Shown here: piece after piece, positions 35,587 through 46,006 of the stretch
Layout of the letters: the number at the start of each line of letters is the position of its first letter
How positions within the stretch are numbered: the first letter of the stretch is position 1
From: Brachyspira hampsonii
GTDB lineage: Bacteria; Spirochaetota; Brachyspiria; Brachyspirales; Brachyspiraceae
Assembly (NCBI RefSeq): GCF_002214805.1
Contig: NZ_CP019914.1
Coordinates: forward strand, 248,001-312,000
Direction: 5' to 3'
Length of the DNA: 64,000 bases
The notes under the pieces: model-generated
What the model was told of the DNA's origin: nothing
Seen by the model: only the letters and a program-made list of their open reading frames with translations
The model's database searches: none
Translations under genes and position numbers: made by a program

Positions 35587-37407
35587 ATGAGTAATGAAAA
35601 TAAATCAAATACTTTAACAGAAAGAAAAGATGTAAAAATAGAAGATACTTGGGATTTGACTTTATTATATAAAAATGATGATGAGTTTGAAAAAGATTTT
35701 AAAGCAATGGAAGATTTTTCAAAAGAAGCTGTAAAGTTCAAAGGAAATCTTTCAAAATCAGCCGCTGAATTAAAAAATATATTAGACTCTATAATGAATG
35801 CTTCTATTATATTAGATAAACTAGGCTCTTATGCTTTTTTAAAACAAACAGAAGATTTAACAAATAATGATTCTAATGTGAAAGTGGCTAGATTTGCAAA
35901 ACTCTCTTCAGAGATTTCCGCCAATTTAAGTTACTTTGATCCTGAATTAATGAGTATAGATGATGAAAAGATGAATAGCTTTTTGAAAGATGAAGTATTA
36001 AAAGATTATTTAATATACTTAAGAAATATACTAAAATATAAGCCTCATACATTATCAGAAAAAGAGGAAAGAATACTAGCATTACAAGGCGAATTAGCTT
36101 CAACAGCTTCAAATGTTTTTGATACTTTAAATGATGCTGATTTGAATTTCGGTGAATTAGAATATAATGGAGAAAAAACGCCATTAACACATGCAACATT
36201 CTCTAGTTTCCAAGAAAGCCAAGACAGAGAAATAAGAAAAAACAGTTATAATCAATTTTATAAAGAATATGATAAACATAAAAATACTTTGGCAGAGCTT
36301 TATGCAAGCCAAATCAAACAGGATATATTTGATGCCAAAATAAGAAACTATAACAGTGTTCGTGAAATGGAATTATTTGCTGATGATATACCTGTAAGCG
36401 TTTATGATAGTTTAATTGAAAGTGTGCATAATGCTTTGCCTGCTGTACATAGCTATTATGAATACTGTGCTGATAAATTAGGAATTAATGATTTCAGACA
36501 GTATGATAAATATGCCCCTGTTGTTAAAGATGTTAAAATACATCATACATTTGATGATGCTATAGAAGTTTTAAGTAAAGCATTATCTCCTTTAGGCGAA
36601 GAATATGTATCAACTCTTACAAAAGGACTCAATTCAAGATGGGTTGATAAATACGAAAATAAAGGTAAAACAAGCGGTGCATTCTCTGCAGGATGCTATA
36701 CATCAGAGCCTTATATATTAATGAACTTCAGAGATGAAAGTATTGAATCAGTATTTACATTGGCACATGAAGCAGGACATAGTATGCATAGTTACTACAG
36801 CAGAAAAAATAATCCTTTTCAGCATCATGACTACAGTATATTTGAGGCAGAAGTTGCATCCACTTTTAATGAAAAACTTTTATTTAATTATTTTATGCAA
36901 AATGAAAGCAAAAAAGAAGTTAAGGCATTCTTACTTAATAAAGATATAAACGGATTTGTTGCTACAGTATTCAGACAGACTATGTTTGCAGAGTTTGAGC
37001 ATATTATTCATAAAGAAGCTGAAGAAGGCAATCCAACAACATTAGAGCTTATAAGAACAGTCTATAAAGATTTGCTTAAAAAATATTTCGGAGAAAAAGC
37101 TGTACTTGAAGAAACAAGCGATTTAGAGGCTTTGAGAATACCTCATTTCTACCGCTCATTCTATGTTTATAAATATGCTACAGGTATGTCTGCTGCTGTT
37201 GCTTTATCTAACGGAGTGCTTGAAGGAAATGCTAAGAATGATTATACAAACAGAGATAATTACTTAAAATTCTTAAAAAGCGGAGGAAGCAGAACTCCTA
37301 TAGAGAATTTAAAAGTTGCCGGTGTAGATATGACTAAACCTAAAGTAGTAGAAAGTGCTTTGAAATTATTTGCTAAAGAGGTTGAGGAATTGAAGGCATT
37401 AAATTGA
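35587..37407 (+). CDS. pepF: Oligoendopeptidase F (M3B)
   Basis: 606-residue cytosolic zinc endopeptidase that degrades short peptides. The gluzincin site HEAGH is at 394-398, followed by the downstream metal-binding glutamate region FEAEVASTFNE. The N-terminal helical domain and the YKYATGMSAAVALSNGVL segment near the C-terminus are typical of PepF. GGAGAAAA precedes the ATG. It is monocistronic, with a good terminator. Confidence 0.95.
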   Translation: MSNENKSNTLTERKDVKIEDTWDLTLLYKNDDEFEKDFKAMEDFSKEAVKFKGNLSKSAAELKNILDSIMNASIILDKLGSYAFLKQTEDLTNNDSNVKVARFAKLSSEISANLSYFDPELMSIDDEKMNSFLKDEVLKDYLIYLRNILKYKPHTLSEKEERILALQGELASTASNVFDTLNDADLNFGELEYNGEKTPLTHATFSSFQESQDREIRKNSYNQFYKEYDKHKNTLAELYASQIKQDIFDAKIRNYNSVREMELFADDIPVSVYDSLIESVHNALPAVHSYYEYCADKLGINDFRQYDKYAPVVKDVKIHHTFDDAIEVLSKALSPLGEEYVSTLTKGLNSRWVDKYENKGKTSGAFSAGCYTSEPYILMNFRDESIESVFTLAHEAGHSMHSYYSRKNNPFQHHDYSIFEAEVASTFNEKLLFNYFMQNESKKEVKAFLLNKDINGFVATVFRQTMFAEFEHIIHKEAEEGNPTTLELIRTVYKDLLKKYFGEKAVLEETSDLEALRIPHFYRSFYVYKYATGMSAAVALSNGVLEGNAKNDYTNRDNYLKFLKSGGSRTPIENLKVAGVDMTKPKVVESALKLFAKEVEELKALN

Positions 37408-37437
37408 TTTAATTAATTATTAGTTTTTGATTTTAAG

Positions 37438-37467
37438 GCTGGCATTTTTTATATGTCAGCTTTTTTT
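37438..37467 (+). terminator. pepF terminator
   Basis: Stem GCTGGCA/TGTCAGC (37438-37444, 37454-37460; one G-U pair) followed by seven T residues. Confidence 0.82.
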
Positions 37468-37543
37468 ATTATACAATATAATACTTCTATTTTTTATAAT
37501 TTAATATATAATTATAAATGTAAATAAATTTTAAGGAGACATT

Positions 37544-37747
37544 ATGGAAGTTTCAGATAGAAGCTGGGTTGTTACTTTGCTTTTTGCAATATTTCTTCCT
37601 GTTCACAGATTCTATGTTGGAAAAATAGGAACAGGCATATTATATTGGCTTACTGCAGGAGGATTTGGTATATGGTACATTATAGATATTGTAATGATAC
37701 TATTAGATCAATTTACTGATAAAGAAGGAAGAAAATTAAGAAAATAA
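37544..37747 (+). CDS. TM2-domain protein
   Basis: 67 residues forming a complete TM2 domain: DRSWVVTLLFAIFLPVHRFYVGK gives the first helix and the HRFYVGK turn, and GGFGIWYIIDIVMIL the second helix with its conserved Asp. Such proteins are small inner-membrane proteins of unclear function. The start is fixed by AAGGAG 6 bases before the ATG. It is flanked by terminators on both sides, so it is its own transcription unit. Confidence 0.88.
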   Translation: MEVSDRSWVVTLLFAIFLPVHRFYVGKIGTGILYWLTAGGFGIWYIIDIVMILLDQFTDKEGRKLRK

Positions 37748-37756
37748 TTAATAAAT

Positions 37757-37790
37757 AAAGGTTAGTATTTTAATATACTAACCTTTTATT
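37757..37790. terminator. Bidirectional terminator
   Basis: A 12-bp stem AAAGGTTAGTAT/ATACTAACCTTT (37757-37768, 37775-37786) with flanking A and T runs, serving the TM2 gene and thrB. Confidence 0.85.
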
Positions 37791-37804
37791 AAATAATTAA
37801 AAAT

Positions 37805-38749
37805 CTATTTTATTATAACACCTTTTTGAGGTATATTCAAAACTTTTATTTCACAGTTTATTTTCTTTTTATTAAAGCTGCTTTTCATAGCTTCAGAAAC
37901 TTTTTTAATTATATTTTCATCATTTTTTACAAGTGAAAGTACAGAAGAACCAGCTCCGCTTATTGTAACAGAATATGCTCCTGCAGTTTTAGTATTCTTA
38001 AATAAATCTTTTAAGCCCGGTATAAATTTAGCTCTGTAATCCTGATGCAGTTTATCATCTGTAGCAACTTCAAGTAAATCAAATCTATTTGTAAATAACG
38101 CAGAAGTGAGAAGTGCTGCTCTAGAAATATTAAATATAGCATCTTTGAAAGTTATTTCTTTAGGAAGTGCATTTCTAGCAGTTTCTGTGCTCAAATAAAA
38201 ATCAGGAATAGCAATCACAGCTTTTAAACCTTTAGGCGGTTTTATTTTTACATATTTAAAATCCTCATCTTTACGAACTACGCCAGATATAATACCTCCT
38301 AATATAGCAGGCGATACATTATCAGGATGTCCTTCAAGCTGAACTGACATATTTAATATATCATTTTCAATAGAAAGTTTATTTCCAAGTATATAATTAG
38401 CAGAAAGAAGTCCTCCTATGATAGCGGCAGAACTGCTTCCAAGCCCTCTTGAAAGCGGTATTCTATTTATGCATTTTATTATATATCCTTTATCCGGCTT
38501 TAACTTTAATCTTTTATATACCAATTTCATAGCATCAAGTATCATATTATTGTCTTTTGATATCTCGTTTTGACCTTCTCCGCTTATTTCAAATTCTATT
38601 TTTTTTGAATTATCATTTGAGTATATATGTATTTCATTATATAAATCTAAAGCAAGACCTACACTATCGAATCCGGAACCAATATTTGCAGATGTAGCAG
38701 GTATTTTAAAAGTTACAAGTTTCTTATTGTCAGATTTATTCATTATCAT
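37805..38749 (-). CDS. thrB: Homoserine kinase
   Basis: 314-residue GHMP kinase that phosphorylates homoserine for threonine synthesis. The ATP loop [13 protein letters not shown] spans about 98-110. The N-terminal [19 protein letters not shown] and the C-terminal [17 protein letters not shown] are family hallmarks. Its ATG overlaps the thrC stop codon by four bases (ATGA), so translation is coupled. A second ATG two codons later is an equally good start. Homoserine dehydrogenase is not adjacent. Confidence 0.95.
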   Translation of the reverse strand: MIMNKSDNKKLVTFKIPATSANIGSGFDSVGLALDLYNEIHIYSNDNSKKIEFEISGEGQNEISKDNNMILDAMKLVYKRLKLKPDKGYIIKCINRIPLSRGLGSSSAAIIGGLLSANYILGNKLSIENDILNMSVQLEGHPDNVSPAILGGIISGVVRKDEDFKYVKIKPPKGLKAVIAIPDFYLSTETARNALPKEITFKDAIFNISRAALLTSALFTNRFDLLEVATDDKLHQDYRAKFIPGLKDLFKNTKTAGAYSVTISGAGSSVLSLVKNDENIIKKVSEAMKSSFNKKKINCEIKVLNIPQKGVIIK

Positions 38750-39801
38750 ATTCCTATGGCTTTCCTTATTTCTTCTATATTGTTATCAACTCTTATAGGC
38801 TCATTACAGATTTTAATTGCATTGTCAGGATCTTTAAGTCCGTTTCCTGTTAATACAGAAACAACAGTATCTCCTTTCTTTATTTTTCCATCTTTACGGC
38901 TTTTTATTACACCAGCAAGCGAAGCAGCAGAAGCAGGTTCTGCAAATACACCTTCTTCTATTGTAAGCATTTTATAGGCCTCTAATATCTCATCATCAGT
39001 AACGGAATTAATAAATCCTTTAGATTCTTTAGAAGCTTTAACAGCAAGTTTCCAACTGGCAGGATTTCCTATTTTTATTGCAGTAGCTAATGTTTGAGGA
39101 TTCTCTATTATTTTATTTTGTACTATAGCAGCACAGCCTTCAGCCTCAAAACCTATCATCTTTGGAAGATTAGATATTTTTCCATTTTCTTTATATTCTT
39201 TAAAACCCATCCAATATGCCGATATGTTTCCAGCATTTCCAACAGGTACAGCTAAATAATCAGGAGCTTTTCCTAAAACATCGCAAATTTCAAATGCTGA
39301 AGTCTTTTGTCCCTGAAGTCTGAAAGGATTAATAGAGTTTACTAATGTAATAGGATATTTATTCGTAATATCAACAACAGCCTTTAGAGCCTCATCAAAA
39401 TTTCCTTTAATAGCTATAACTTTAGCACCATACATCAAAGCCTGAGCTAATTTACCCAAAGCAATATTTCCGTCAGGTATAACAACTATACAATCTATAC
39501 CGCTTCTAGCAGCATACGCAGCAGCAGATGCAGATGTGTTTCCTGTAGAAGCACACATTATAGCTTTAGTATCTCTGCCTTCAAGTGCTTTAGCAACAGC
39601 CATTACCATACCTCTGTCTTTAAAAGAACCTGTAGGATTAAGTCCGTCATATTTTAAATATAATTCTATATCTAAATCCCTTCCTATCCTTTCAGCTTTT
39701 ATCAAAGGGGTATTTCCTTCATGCAAGGTTATTAATGGGGTTTTATTTGTTACAGGTAAATATTTTCTGTATTCTCTCAAGAGTCCTTTCCATGATTTCA
39801 T
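38746..39801 (-). CDS. thrC: Threonine synthase
   Basis: 351-residue PLP enzyme converting O-phosphohomoserine to threonine. The PLP lysine is K61 in [10 protein letters not shown] and the phosphate-binding loop [12 protein letters not shown] is in the middle. Length and motifs match the short Bacillus-type ThrC, not the longer E. coli form. It is the first gene of a thrC-thrB operon. A possible promoter lies at 39855-39883. The leader between them shows no Thr/Ile-rich peptide. Confidence 0.95.
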   Translation of the reverse strand: MKSWKGLLREYRKYLPVTNKTPLITLHEGNTPLIKAERIGRDLDIELYLKYDGLNPTGSFKDRGMVMAVAKALEGRDTKAIMCASTGNTSASAAAYAARSGIDCIVVIPDGNIALGKLAQALMYGAKVIAIKGNFDEALKAVVDITNKYPITLVNSINPFRLQGQKTSAFEICDVLGKAPDYLAVPVGNAGNISAYWMGFKEYKENGKISNLPKMIGFEAEGCAAIVQNKIIENPQTLATAIKIGNPASWKLAVKASKESKGFINSVTDDEILEAYKMLTIEEGVFAEPASAASLAGVIKSRKDGKIKKGDTVVSVLTGNGLKDPDNAIKICNEPIRVDNNIEEIRKAIGI

Positions 39802-39854
39802 AATTTTATCCTTTTTTGATTTAATTAAAAAATTACACTCGATAGTATTTAATA

Positions 39855-39883
39855 AGCATATAATATAAATAATAATTTTTCAA
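39855..39883 (-). promoter_or_regulatory. Putative thrC promoter
   Basis: TTGAAA (39878-39883), a 17-base spacer and TATGCT (39855-39860), about 54 bases before the ATG. Confidence 0.45.
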
Positions 39884-39910
39884 GTTCTTAATTAAGATAA
39901 TAATAAATTT

Positions 39911-39956
39911 ATTAAAAAACAAGAGAATTAATTATTTTTTAATTCTCCTGTTTTTA
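39911..39956 (-). terminator. ftsK terminator
   Basis: A 16-bp stem with one G-U pair (39915-39930 with 39939-39955) and a short AT loop, followed on the minus strand by six or more T residues. Confidence 0.82.
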
Positions 39957-40019
39957 AGATAGGTATAAACATGTATATAAATATTTGATAGCTTCTAATT
40001 AATTTTATAATTATTAATA

Positions 40020-43000
40020 TTATTCATCTAAAGTAATTAATACCTCTCTAGGCTTGCTTCCATTTTCAGGTCCTACTATACCCTGACGCTCCATTATCTC
40101 CACTATTCTTGCAGCTCTGTTATATCCTATTTTTAAGCGTCTTTGAAGAAATGAAGCACTAGCCTTACCTGTTCTTGCAACCAACTGAACTGCATCCTCC
40201 CAAAGCTCCTCATCAAGTATATCTTCTTCATCAGTATTTTTATCATCGGCATCGCTTCCCTCTAAGGCAGCAATCAAGCTCTCATCAAACATAGGAGACA
40301 TCTGTCCGGATAAATAATCAACAACCTTCTTAACTTCATTATCAGATACAAAAGCACCCTGTATCCTATCAGGCATTTGACTTCCGGAAGCACAAAATAA
40401 AGCATCTCCTTTACCCAATAACTGTTCAGCACCTGACATGTCAATTATGATTCTTGAATTGGTTTTGTTAGGTACTTGGAATGCTATTCTAGTTGGAAGA
40501 TTAGCTTTTATAACTCCTGTAACAACATCAGCAGAAGGTCTTTGTGTAGCTATAATTAAATGTATGCCGACTGCCCTACTCATTCCAGCCAAACGAGATA
40601 TTAAATCCTCAACTTCTTTTGAAGCTACAACCATTAAGTTATGAAGCTCATCTATAACCAAAACTATATATGGAAATAATTCTAAAGGCTCTCCGTTAAA
40701 TTCTGTTTCGCCTTCTTTAAGTAATTGTCTGACCTTTTCATTATAAGTTTTAACATTTCTTACGAAAAATCTTTCCATTCTCTCGTATCTCTTTTCCATT
40801 ATATCTACAATGTATCTCAATACTATAGTAGCTTTTTTCTCATCAGAAACTACAGGCGACATCAAATGCGGTATTCCGTTATATATAGAAAGCTCTACTC
40901 TCTTTTTATCTACAAATATAAATTTAAGTTCATCTGGTCTAAACTTATATAAAAGTGAAAGTATTATAGTAGAAAGACAAACACTTTTACCAGAACCAGT
41001 AGTACCTGCAACTAACAAGTGAGGAGCTTCTGACATATCTGATACAACATTATTTCCATATATCCCCTTTCCTAATACAAATGGTATGTCTAATTTAGAT
41101 TGTCTAAAATCTGTGCTTTCAAGTACATCTCTTAAGAAAACGGCATTTCTCACTTTATTAGGTATCTCTATTCCTATAACAGATCGTCCGGGTATGGGTG
41201 CTATTATCCTTACACTTTCAGATGCCAAAGCCAATGCTATATTATCTGTAAGGTTGGATATTTTTGACACTCTTATTCCGGATGCAATCTCTAATTCATA
41301 TCTAGTAATAACAGGACCTCTTGATACTCCTGTAACTTTTGCTTCTATATTGAAATCTAATAAAGTATGTTCAAGCTGCATGGCAGTCTGTTTAATAGAT
41401 TCCATCATAGCTCCGTCATTTACAGGTATAGATCTATTTAATAAATCAAAAGGCGGATGCTTATAATGCTTATCAACATATTTAGTATCAAAATTTGACT
41501 GTATACGATCTCTGTCAAAATTTTTAATTGATTTAGTACCTATAACAGATTTCATAGGCTTTAATGTATCAACTGTTTTTTGAGATTCTATATTTATAAA
41601 TCCTGCTTCTTCCTGACGAGCATTATTTATATGAGCGGCATTATTATCTTTTTCATTATCAGTTTCATTTATTTCTTCTGATTCTTTTAATATAGGACTA
41701 TCAATTATATTATTATTCTCTATATTTTCATTTATACTATTATCTAAATTATTATTAGATTCTGATAAGTTTTCATCATTATTTATATTATCTGTAGTAT
41801 TTACAATTCTAGTTTTTAATCGTATATCTTCTATATTAGAATCTGCATTATAAAGTTCTTCTTCATCCAAATCAAATTCATCTATTTTATTGTCAGAATA
41901 ATTATTATGATGATTATTATAATTTGGTATATGATCTGCTCTGTTATACACTCTTTTTGATGCATATCCCATAGCAAATTCAAATGCTTCTTTTTTATTG
42001 CTGCTGCTGTTTACACTTCTTCCGACATTATTTGAAGTTAAAACATATTCTTTTTTATCTTCTTCTTTTTTAGTTTCTGCAATATTGTCAATATTATTAT
42101 GCACTTCATATACTTCATTCAATTCATTTTCTTTATTTTTTTTATTCTCTTCAACTAGTCTCTGCAGTTTTTCAAAACTATCCTCTGCCTCAATATTTTC
42201 ATTAATATTTGATTCTTCTATATCAGAATAATCATATATATAATTTTCATAACTTTCTGAATTGCTGTTAGCTCTTATATATTGATCTTCAACATTATAT
42301 TTTGAATAATTATCAACTGAATCATCATAAGCAGCCCTTTTAAAATCTGATTTTTTTAAATAATTGATATTGTAATCAAGCCCTTCAAATTCCTTATAAT
42401 CATTATTTTCTGTTTCTTTTAATTCTTCATTTTTTTTTTTATTTATGAAGTCATTATAATAACTTCTATAAAAATCATCTTCCATTTCCATACTGCTGTT
42501 ATGTATAGGATTATTTCTATTAGCTTTTTCTTTTCCAAAAACAACTTCTGCCAAAGTAAGCCCTAAATCTTCTTCTCTATTTTCTAATGCATTTACATTT
42601 ATCCCGCCATTAAAATGCATGTTTTTTAATTCATTTGTAATATTCTCAGCTTCTTTGCTGAATGAATTAGAGGCACTGAAAAAACTATCCTCAGATTTAT
42701 TTCTTCTCAATAATGTTTCTCTGTATTTCTTTTCATCAAAATTATAATTATTATTTTCTACCTTCTCTATAAATGGCACAGTTTTAAACTCTAATTCTGA
42801 AATTTCTTTAGTATAGAATAAAGGAACATAATCTCTGGAATATATTTTTTCTTTATCATCAGTCTGATGAGCAGTTTCAGTATTTTTCATTGATTTTATT
42901 TCTAAATCTTTTATGCCATTAACCACTTTCTGTTCTATATCTTTGATTTTCTCAAAATCAACATTTCTAACCATATTTCTGAAATAATTAACCAAATCCA

Positions 43001-43580
43001 TTATAGAAACTTTAGCAAATACAATAGCAGTTATTACAAGTCCTGAAATTACTATCATGATAGCACCAGTATTTCCAAATATTGATACTAAAGAACCTCC
43101 TATAAACTCACCTAGCATTCCACCTTTATTATAAAAATCTAAACTTCCTAAAAATATATTTAATAATATACTAAGAAGTATCATCAATATGGAAGATGAT
43201 AATGCTGATATTAATATTCTATCAGTAGAATTTCTTAATATAATATTTACTCCTGCATATATAAAAAATGCCGGTATAATATAAGATGCAAAACCAAATG
43301 CTAAAAATGAATAGCTTGATATATAAGCACCAAATATACCTAATAAATTTTTAATTTCATTATTTGAATTTAAATCTTCCATATTCATACTAAAATATGA
43401 AAGAAGAAGTATGCCAGCAAATAAAAGACATAAAAAGCCCACTATATCAAAAAAAGGATTTCTATTTTCATATTCTTCCTGAATATAATCATCAAATTTT
43501 TCATTCTCTGATTTCTGTTCAAACTTTTTTTGTTCTGCTCTTTTTTGTATTGTTAATTTTCTTTTAAATAATCCCATCAT
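40020..43580 (-). CDS. ftsK: DNA translocase FtsK/SpoIIIE with long acidic linker
   Basis: 1186 residues. Four membrane helices lie in the first 200 residues. A very long linker of about 450 residues, rich in Asn, Glu, Asp and Ser, leads to the motor domain. The motor has Walker A GTTGSGKS (859-866), Walker B-like FIFVDKKRVEL and VLVIDELHNLMV, and ATQRPSADVVTG. A C-terminal winged-helix gamma domain (ASFLQRRLKIGYNRAARIVEIME) reads polar DNA sequences. Role: pumping the chromosome terminus at the division septum. GGAG precedes the ATG. uppP ends 24 bases upstream, so the two probably form one operon. Confidence 0.95.
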   Translation of the reverse strand: MMGLFKRKLTIQKRAEQKKFEQKSENEKFDDYIQEEYENRNPFFDIVGFLCLLFAGILLLSYFSMNMEDLNSNNEIKNLLGIFGAYISSYSFLAFGFASYIIPAFFIYAGVNIILRNSTDRILISALSSSILMILLSILLNIFLGSLDFYNKGGMLGEFIGGSLVSIFGNTGAIMIVISGLVITAIVFAKVSIMDLVNYFRNMVRNVDFEKIKDIEQKVVNGIKDLEIKSMKNTETAHQTDDKEKIYSRDYVPLFYTKEISELEFKTVPFIEKVENNNYNFDEKKYRETLLRRNKSEDSFFSASNSFSKEAENITNELKNMHFNGGINVNALENREEDLGLTLAEVVFGKEKANRNNPIHNSSMEMEDDFYRSYYNDFINKKKNEELKETENNDYKEFEGLDYNINYLKKSDFKRAAYDDSVDNYSKYNVEDQYIRANSNSESYENYIYDYSDIEESNINENIEAEDSFEKLQRLVEENKKNKENELNEVYEVHNNIDNIAETKKEEDKKEYVLTSNNVGRSVNSSSNKKEAFEFAMGYASKRVYNRADHIPNYNNHHNNYSDNKIDEFDLDEEELYNADSNIEDIRLKTRIVNTTDNINNDENLSESNNNLDNSINENIENNNIIDSPILKESEEINETDNEKDNNAAHINNARQEEAGFINIESQKTVDTLKPMKSVIGTKSIKNFDRDRIQSNFDTKYVDKHYKHPPFDLLNRSIPVNDGAMMESIKQTAMQLEHTLLDFNIEAKVTGVSRGPVITRYELEIASGIRVSKISNLTDNIALALASESVRIIAPIPGRSVIGIEIPNKVRNAVFLRDVLESTDFRQSKLDIPFVLGKGIYGNNVVSDMSEAPHLLVAGTTGSGKSVCLSTIILSLLYKFRPDELKFIFVDKKRVELSIYNGIPHLMSPVVSDEKKATIVLRYIVDIMEKRYERMERFFVRNVKTYNEKVRQLLKEGETEFNGEPLELFPYIVLVIDELHNLMVVASKEVEDLISRLAGMSRAVGIHLIIATQRPSADVVTGVIKANLPTRIAFQVPNKTNSRIIIDMSGAEQLLGKGDALFCASGSQMPDRIQGAFVSDNEVKKVVDYLSGQMSPMFDESLIAALEGSDADDKNTDEEDILDEELWEDAVQLVARTGKASASFLQRRLKIGYNRAARIVEIMERQGIVGPENGSKPREVLITLDE

Positions 43581-43604
43581 AATAAAACTCCAATACTTAA
43601 AAAA

Positions 43605-44414
43605 TCATACCTGAAAAAAATAGAAAAAAACTGCCATTCCGGCTATAAGACAATAGAATCCGAAATAGAAAAGTTTACCCTTCTTCAAAAAAGAAAGAAG
43701 GAATTTTAAAGCTATAATACCAAATACAAATGCTGTAAAAAATCCTACCAAAGCATAAGTAATATCAAAGTCAGCAATATCTTTTATTGATAATAATAAA
43801 GCTCCAAATATGGCAGGTAATGATATTAAGAAAGAAAATCTTCCTGCTAAATCTCTATTTAAGCCCAAAAATAAAGCGGCACTTATAGTCATGCCGGATC
43901 TTGATATACCCGGAAATATTGCAATCGACTGTGCTAAACCTATTATAAATGCATTCCTATAAGTCATAGTAAATACATCTTTTAAATCATCGCTGTAAGT
44001 ATTTTTATCTAATTTTCTAGTAAGAAGAAGTATAGAACCTGTTATAATAAGGTTAAGTCCTATTCTTTGTAAATCTAAATTGCTTAAATATTTTTCTAAT
44101 AATAGTCCTACTATAGCAACAGGTATAGAAGCTATTATCACCATTAAAGATATTCTGAAGCCTTCACTATTTTTACTGGCATTTTTAACATCTTTAAGTC
44201 CTGAGAAAAAACCTGTGATAGCATTTATTATATCTTTACGGAATATTAAGCATGTAGCCAAAAATGTACCGAAATGAAGTGCTACTTCAAATGATAGTAT
44301 GTTTTCTGCATGAAAATTTAAAAAGTATTCTGTTATTCTTAAATGACCGGAACTTGAAACCGGCAGAAATTCCGTTATGGCCTGAACAAAACCAAGTATT
44401 ACAGCCTTAATCAT
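43605..44414 (-). CDS. uppP: Undecaprenyl-diphosphatase
   Basis: 269 residues from the ATG at 44414, preceded by GGGG. An upstream in-frame ATG at 44474 would add 20 atypical residues and is rejected. The polytopic membrane protein recycles undecaprenyl pyrophosphate for peptidoglycan and other envelope polymers. Motifs are QAITEFLPVSSSGH near the N-terminus and PGISRSGMTIS in the middle, as in BacA/UppP. It is the first gene of the uppP-ftsK pair, linking cell-wall lipid recycling and division. Confidence 0.94.
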   Translation of the reverse strand: MIKAVILGFVQAITEFLPVSSSGHLRITEYFLNFHAENILSFEVALHFGTFLATCLIFRKDIINAITGFFSGLKDVKNASKNSEGFRISLMVIIASIPVAIVGLLLEKYLSNLDLQRIGLNLIITGSILLLTRKLDKNTYSDDLKDVFTMTYRNAFIIGLAQSIAIFPGISRSGMTISAALFLGLNRDLAGRFSFLISLPAIFGALLLSIKDIADFDITYALVGFFTAFVFGIIALKFLLSFLKKGKLFYFGFYCLIAGMAVFFYFFQV

Positions 44415-44535
44415 TAAACTACCCCATTGTTTACATAATATCTGTATGATTTTCGGATAGTTTAAAAAAAGCAATAGTAAAAAATTATGTCAACTATATT
44501 ATGATAATATATAATAATGGATTATAAGTAAATCT

Positions 44536-45165
44536 CTATTCTAAAATAGTTTCAACTACAACATTATACTCATTAGAACTGTAGCTTTCTTCCAATATAT
44601 AAGCATCATTTGTCAACTTTACAGCTATATTAACATCTATCTCATTACTTCTAAGTACATTAAATAATGATTCATAAGCTCTTTTTAAAGCATTTTGGGT
44701 GAGCATTTGTCTTGTATAAGCATTAAGATTTGCAGTTTCCGGCATTTGTATAGAAGCATTGGCTCTGAAAAATTTATCTTCCACACTACCCTCTTTTTTT
44801 AATTTATTTAATATTTCCAAAGTTTTATTATATACGCTGCTGTCTTTAACACTTATTTCTACATAAAAATTATCATCTTTTTTATATTCTCTTATATTAG
44901 CTATATCCTTATTATCAAAATCTATTAAATTATTATCCTTTAAAGATACGGCTACTATATTAAAATCAGTCCTATTTATTATTGATGAAGTTTCCTTAGC
45001 TATATAATAGTATATAGAATCTATTGCTTTGGATTTGCTAGCTTCAAAACTTACATCTGTGTGAACTTTTGAATAGAAATTACCTTTTTCAATATTATTT
45101 CCTGAACATGCCATTAAATAAAATAATAAGAAAATAATGATAAAATACAGCTTGTTTTTTTCCAT
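44536..45165 (-). CDS. Lipoprotein, unknown
   Basis: 209 residues with lipobox YLMAC (C20). The mature region has a helix with SKSKAIDSIYYYIAKETSSI and a later helix QMLTQNALKRAYESLF, flanked by beta strands ending in YNVVVETIL. This resembles LPP20- or SIMPL-like small envelope lipoproteins, but I cannot assign a family. It lies back to back with another lipoprotein gene at 45254; the 88 bases between must hold both promoters. Confidence 0.65.
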   Translation of the reverse strand: MEKNKLYFIIIFLLFYLMACSGNNIEKGNFYSKVHTDVSFEASKSKAIDSIYYYIAKETSSIINRTDFNIVAVSLKDNNLIDFDNKDIANIREYKKDDNFYVEISVKDSSVYNKTLEILNKLKKEGSVEDKFFRANASIQMPETANLNAYTRQMLTQNALKRAYESLFNVLRSNEIDVNIAVKLTNDAYILEESYSSNEYNVVVETILE

Positions 45166-45253
45166 AATTTATAATAAATTATCCTTTTGTAATATTAATT
45201 ATTTTAACTTTATTATATTAGTAATTGTAAAATAAATATATGGAGATTTCATA

Positions 45254-45997
45254 TTGAATATAAAGATATTTATATTGTTATTAAGTGTTATTATACTTTC
45301 ATCATGTCAGAAAAAAGAGGATAATTTTTTAGAAGATATGGCTTCTTTGGATAAATCATATATGGATACATTATTAATAATCAGAGATGTTAATAATCCA
45401 AATAGAAAAGAAGCAATAGAAAAATTTATAGTTATATGGAATGATTTTAAAAAAAAGTATTATAATTCAAATACAGAGGATCCGCAATGGAAGGCTGATT
45501 TTGATTCTTTGCAGGATATACTTATAAGATCTCATTATTATATATCAAGCGGAGAAGATGAAAGTGCCGGATATTCTATACTGCATGATATTAAATATGT
45601 ACTTTCAGATTTAAGAAAAAGAAATAATGTTAATTGGTTTTTTGATAATTTAAACTCTATATATAAAATAGCATACAGAGTGGGAGAACTTTCAAAAATA
45701 TATGCAGGTTCCAATACTACGCTTACACCAGAAGAAGAAGAAAAATTGATAGTGGTATATTATCTTCTTGATGCCGCTGTAAAAACTACTATATCGGAAT
45801 TTGACAGAAGTAATATTCACCTGCTTCATCTATCTCAGCAGCAGCTTGGTACTTTAAAGCATAATATAGAAACTATAGATGATTTAGTTAAATCAATAGG
45901 AAATGATTTGTTTTCAAAAAAATACAGTAATCTTTCTAATATATCAGAAAACATTTTAAATATATATTTTAACTCGCTTCAGATAATAAGAGGATAA
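45254..45997 (+). CDS. Lipoprotein, helical, unknown
   Basis: 247 residues from a TTG at 45254 (TGGAGA 7 bases upstream). The lipobox is ILSSC (C18). The mature protein is almost entirely helical and charged, with no cysteine after the lipid anchor. It resembles periplasmic helical-bundle proteins, but no family is recognised. truB begins with GTG 9 bases after its stop, so the genes are probably co-transcribed. Confidence 0.65.
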   Translation: MNIKIFILLLSVIILSSCQKKEDNFLEDMASLDKSYMDTLLIIRDVNNPNRKEAIEKFIVIWNDFKKKYYNSNTEDPQWKADFDSLQDILIRSHYYISSGEDESAGYSILHDIKYVLSDLRKRNNVNWFFDNLNSIYKIAYRVGELSKIYAGSNTTLTPEEEEKLIVVYYLLDAAVKTTISEFDRSNIHLLHLSQQQLGTLKHNIETIDDLVKSIGNDLFSKKYSNLSNISENILNIYFNSLQIIRG

Positions 45998-46006
45998 TTA
46001 AGTATA

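Noticed and set aside
39802-39980. Threonine-operon leader peptide before thrC
   Set aside because: A short frame beginning MFIPILKTG contains only one Thr and two Ile, and its hairpin is the ftsK terminator.
44415-44474. Upstream start adding 20 residues to UppP
   Set aside because: The extension has no family match and no ribosome site, while the ATG at 44414 has GGGG upstream and begins the conserved first helix.
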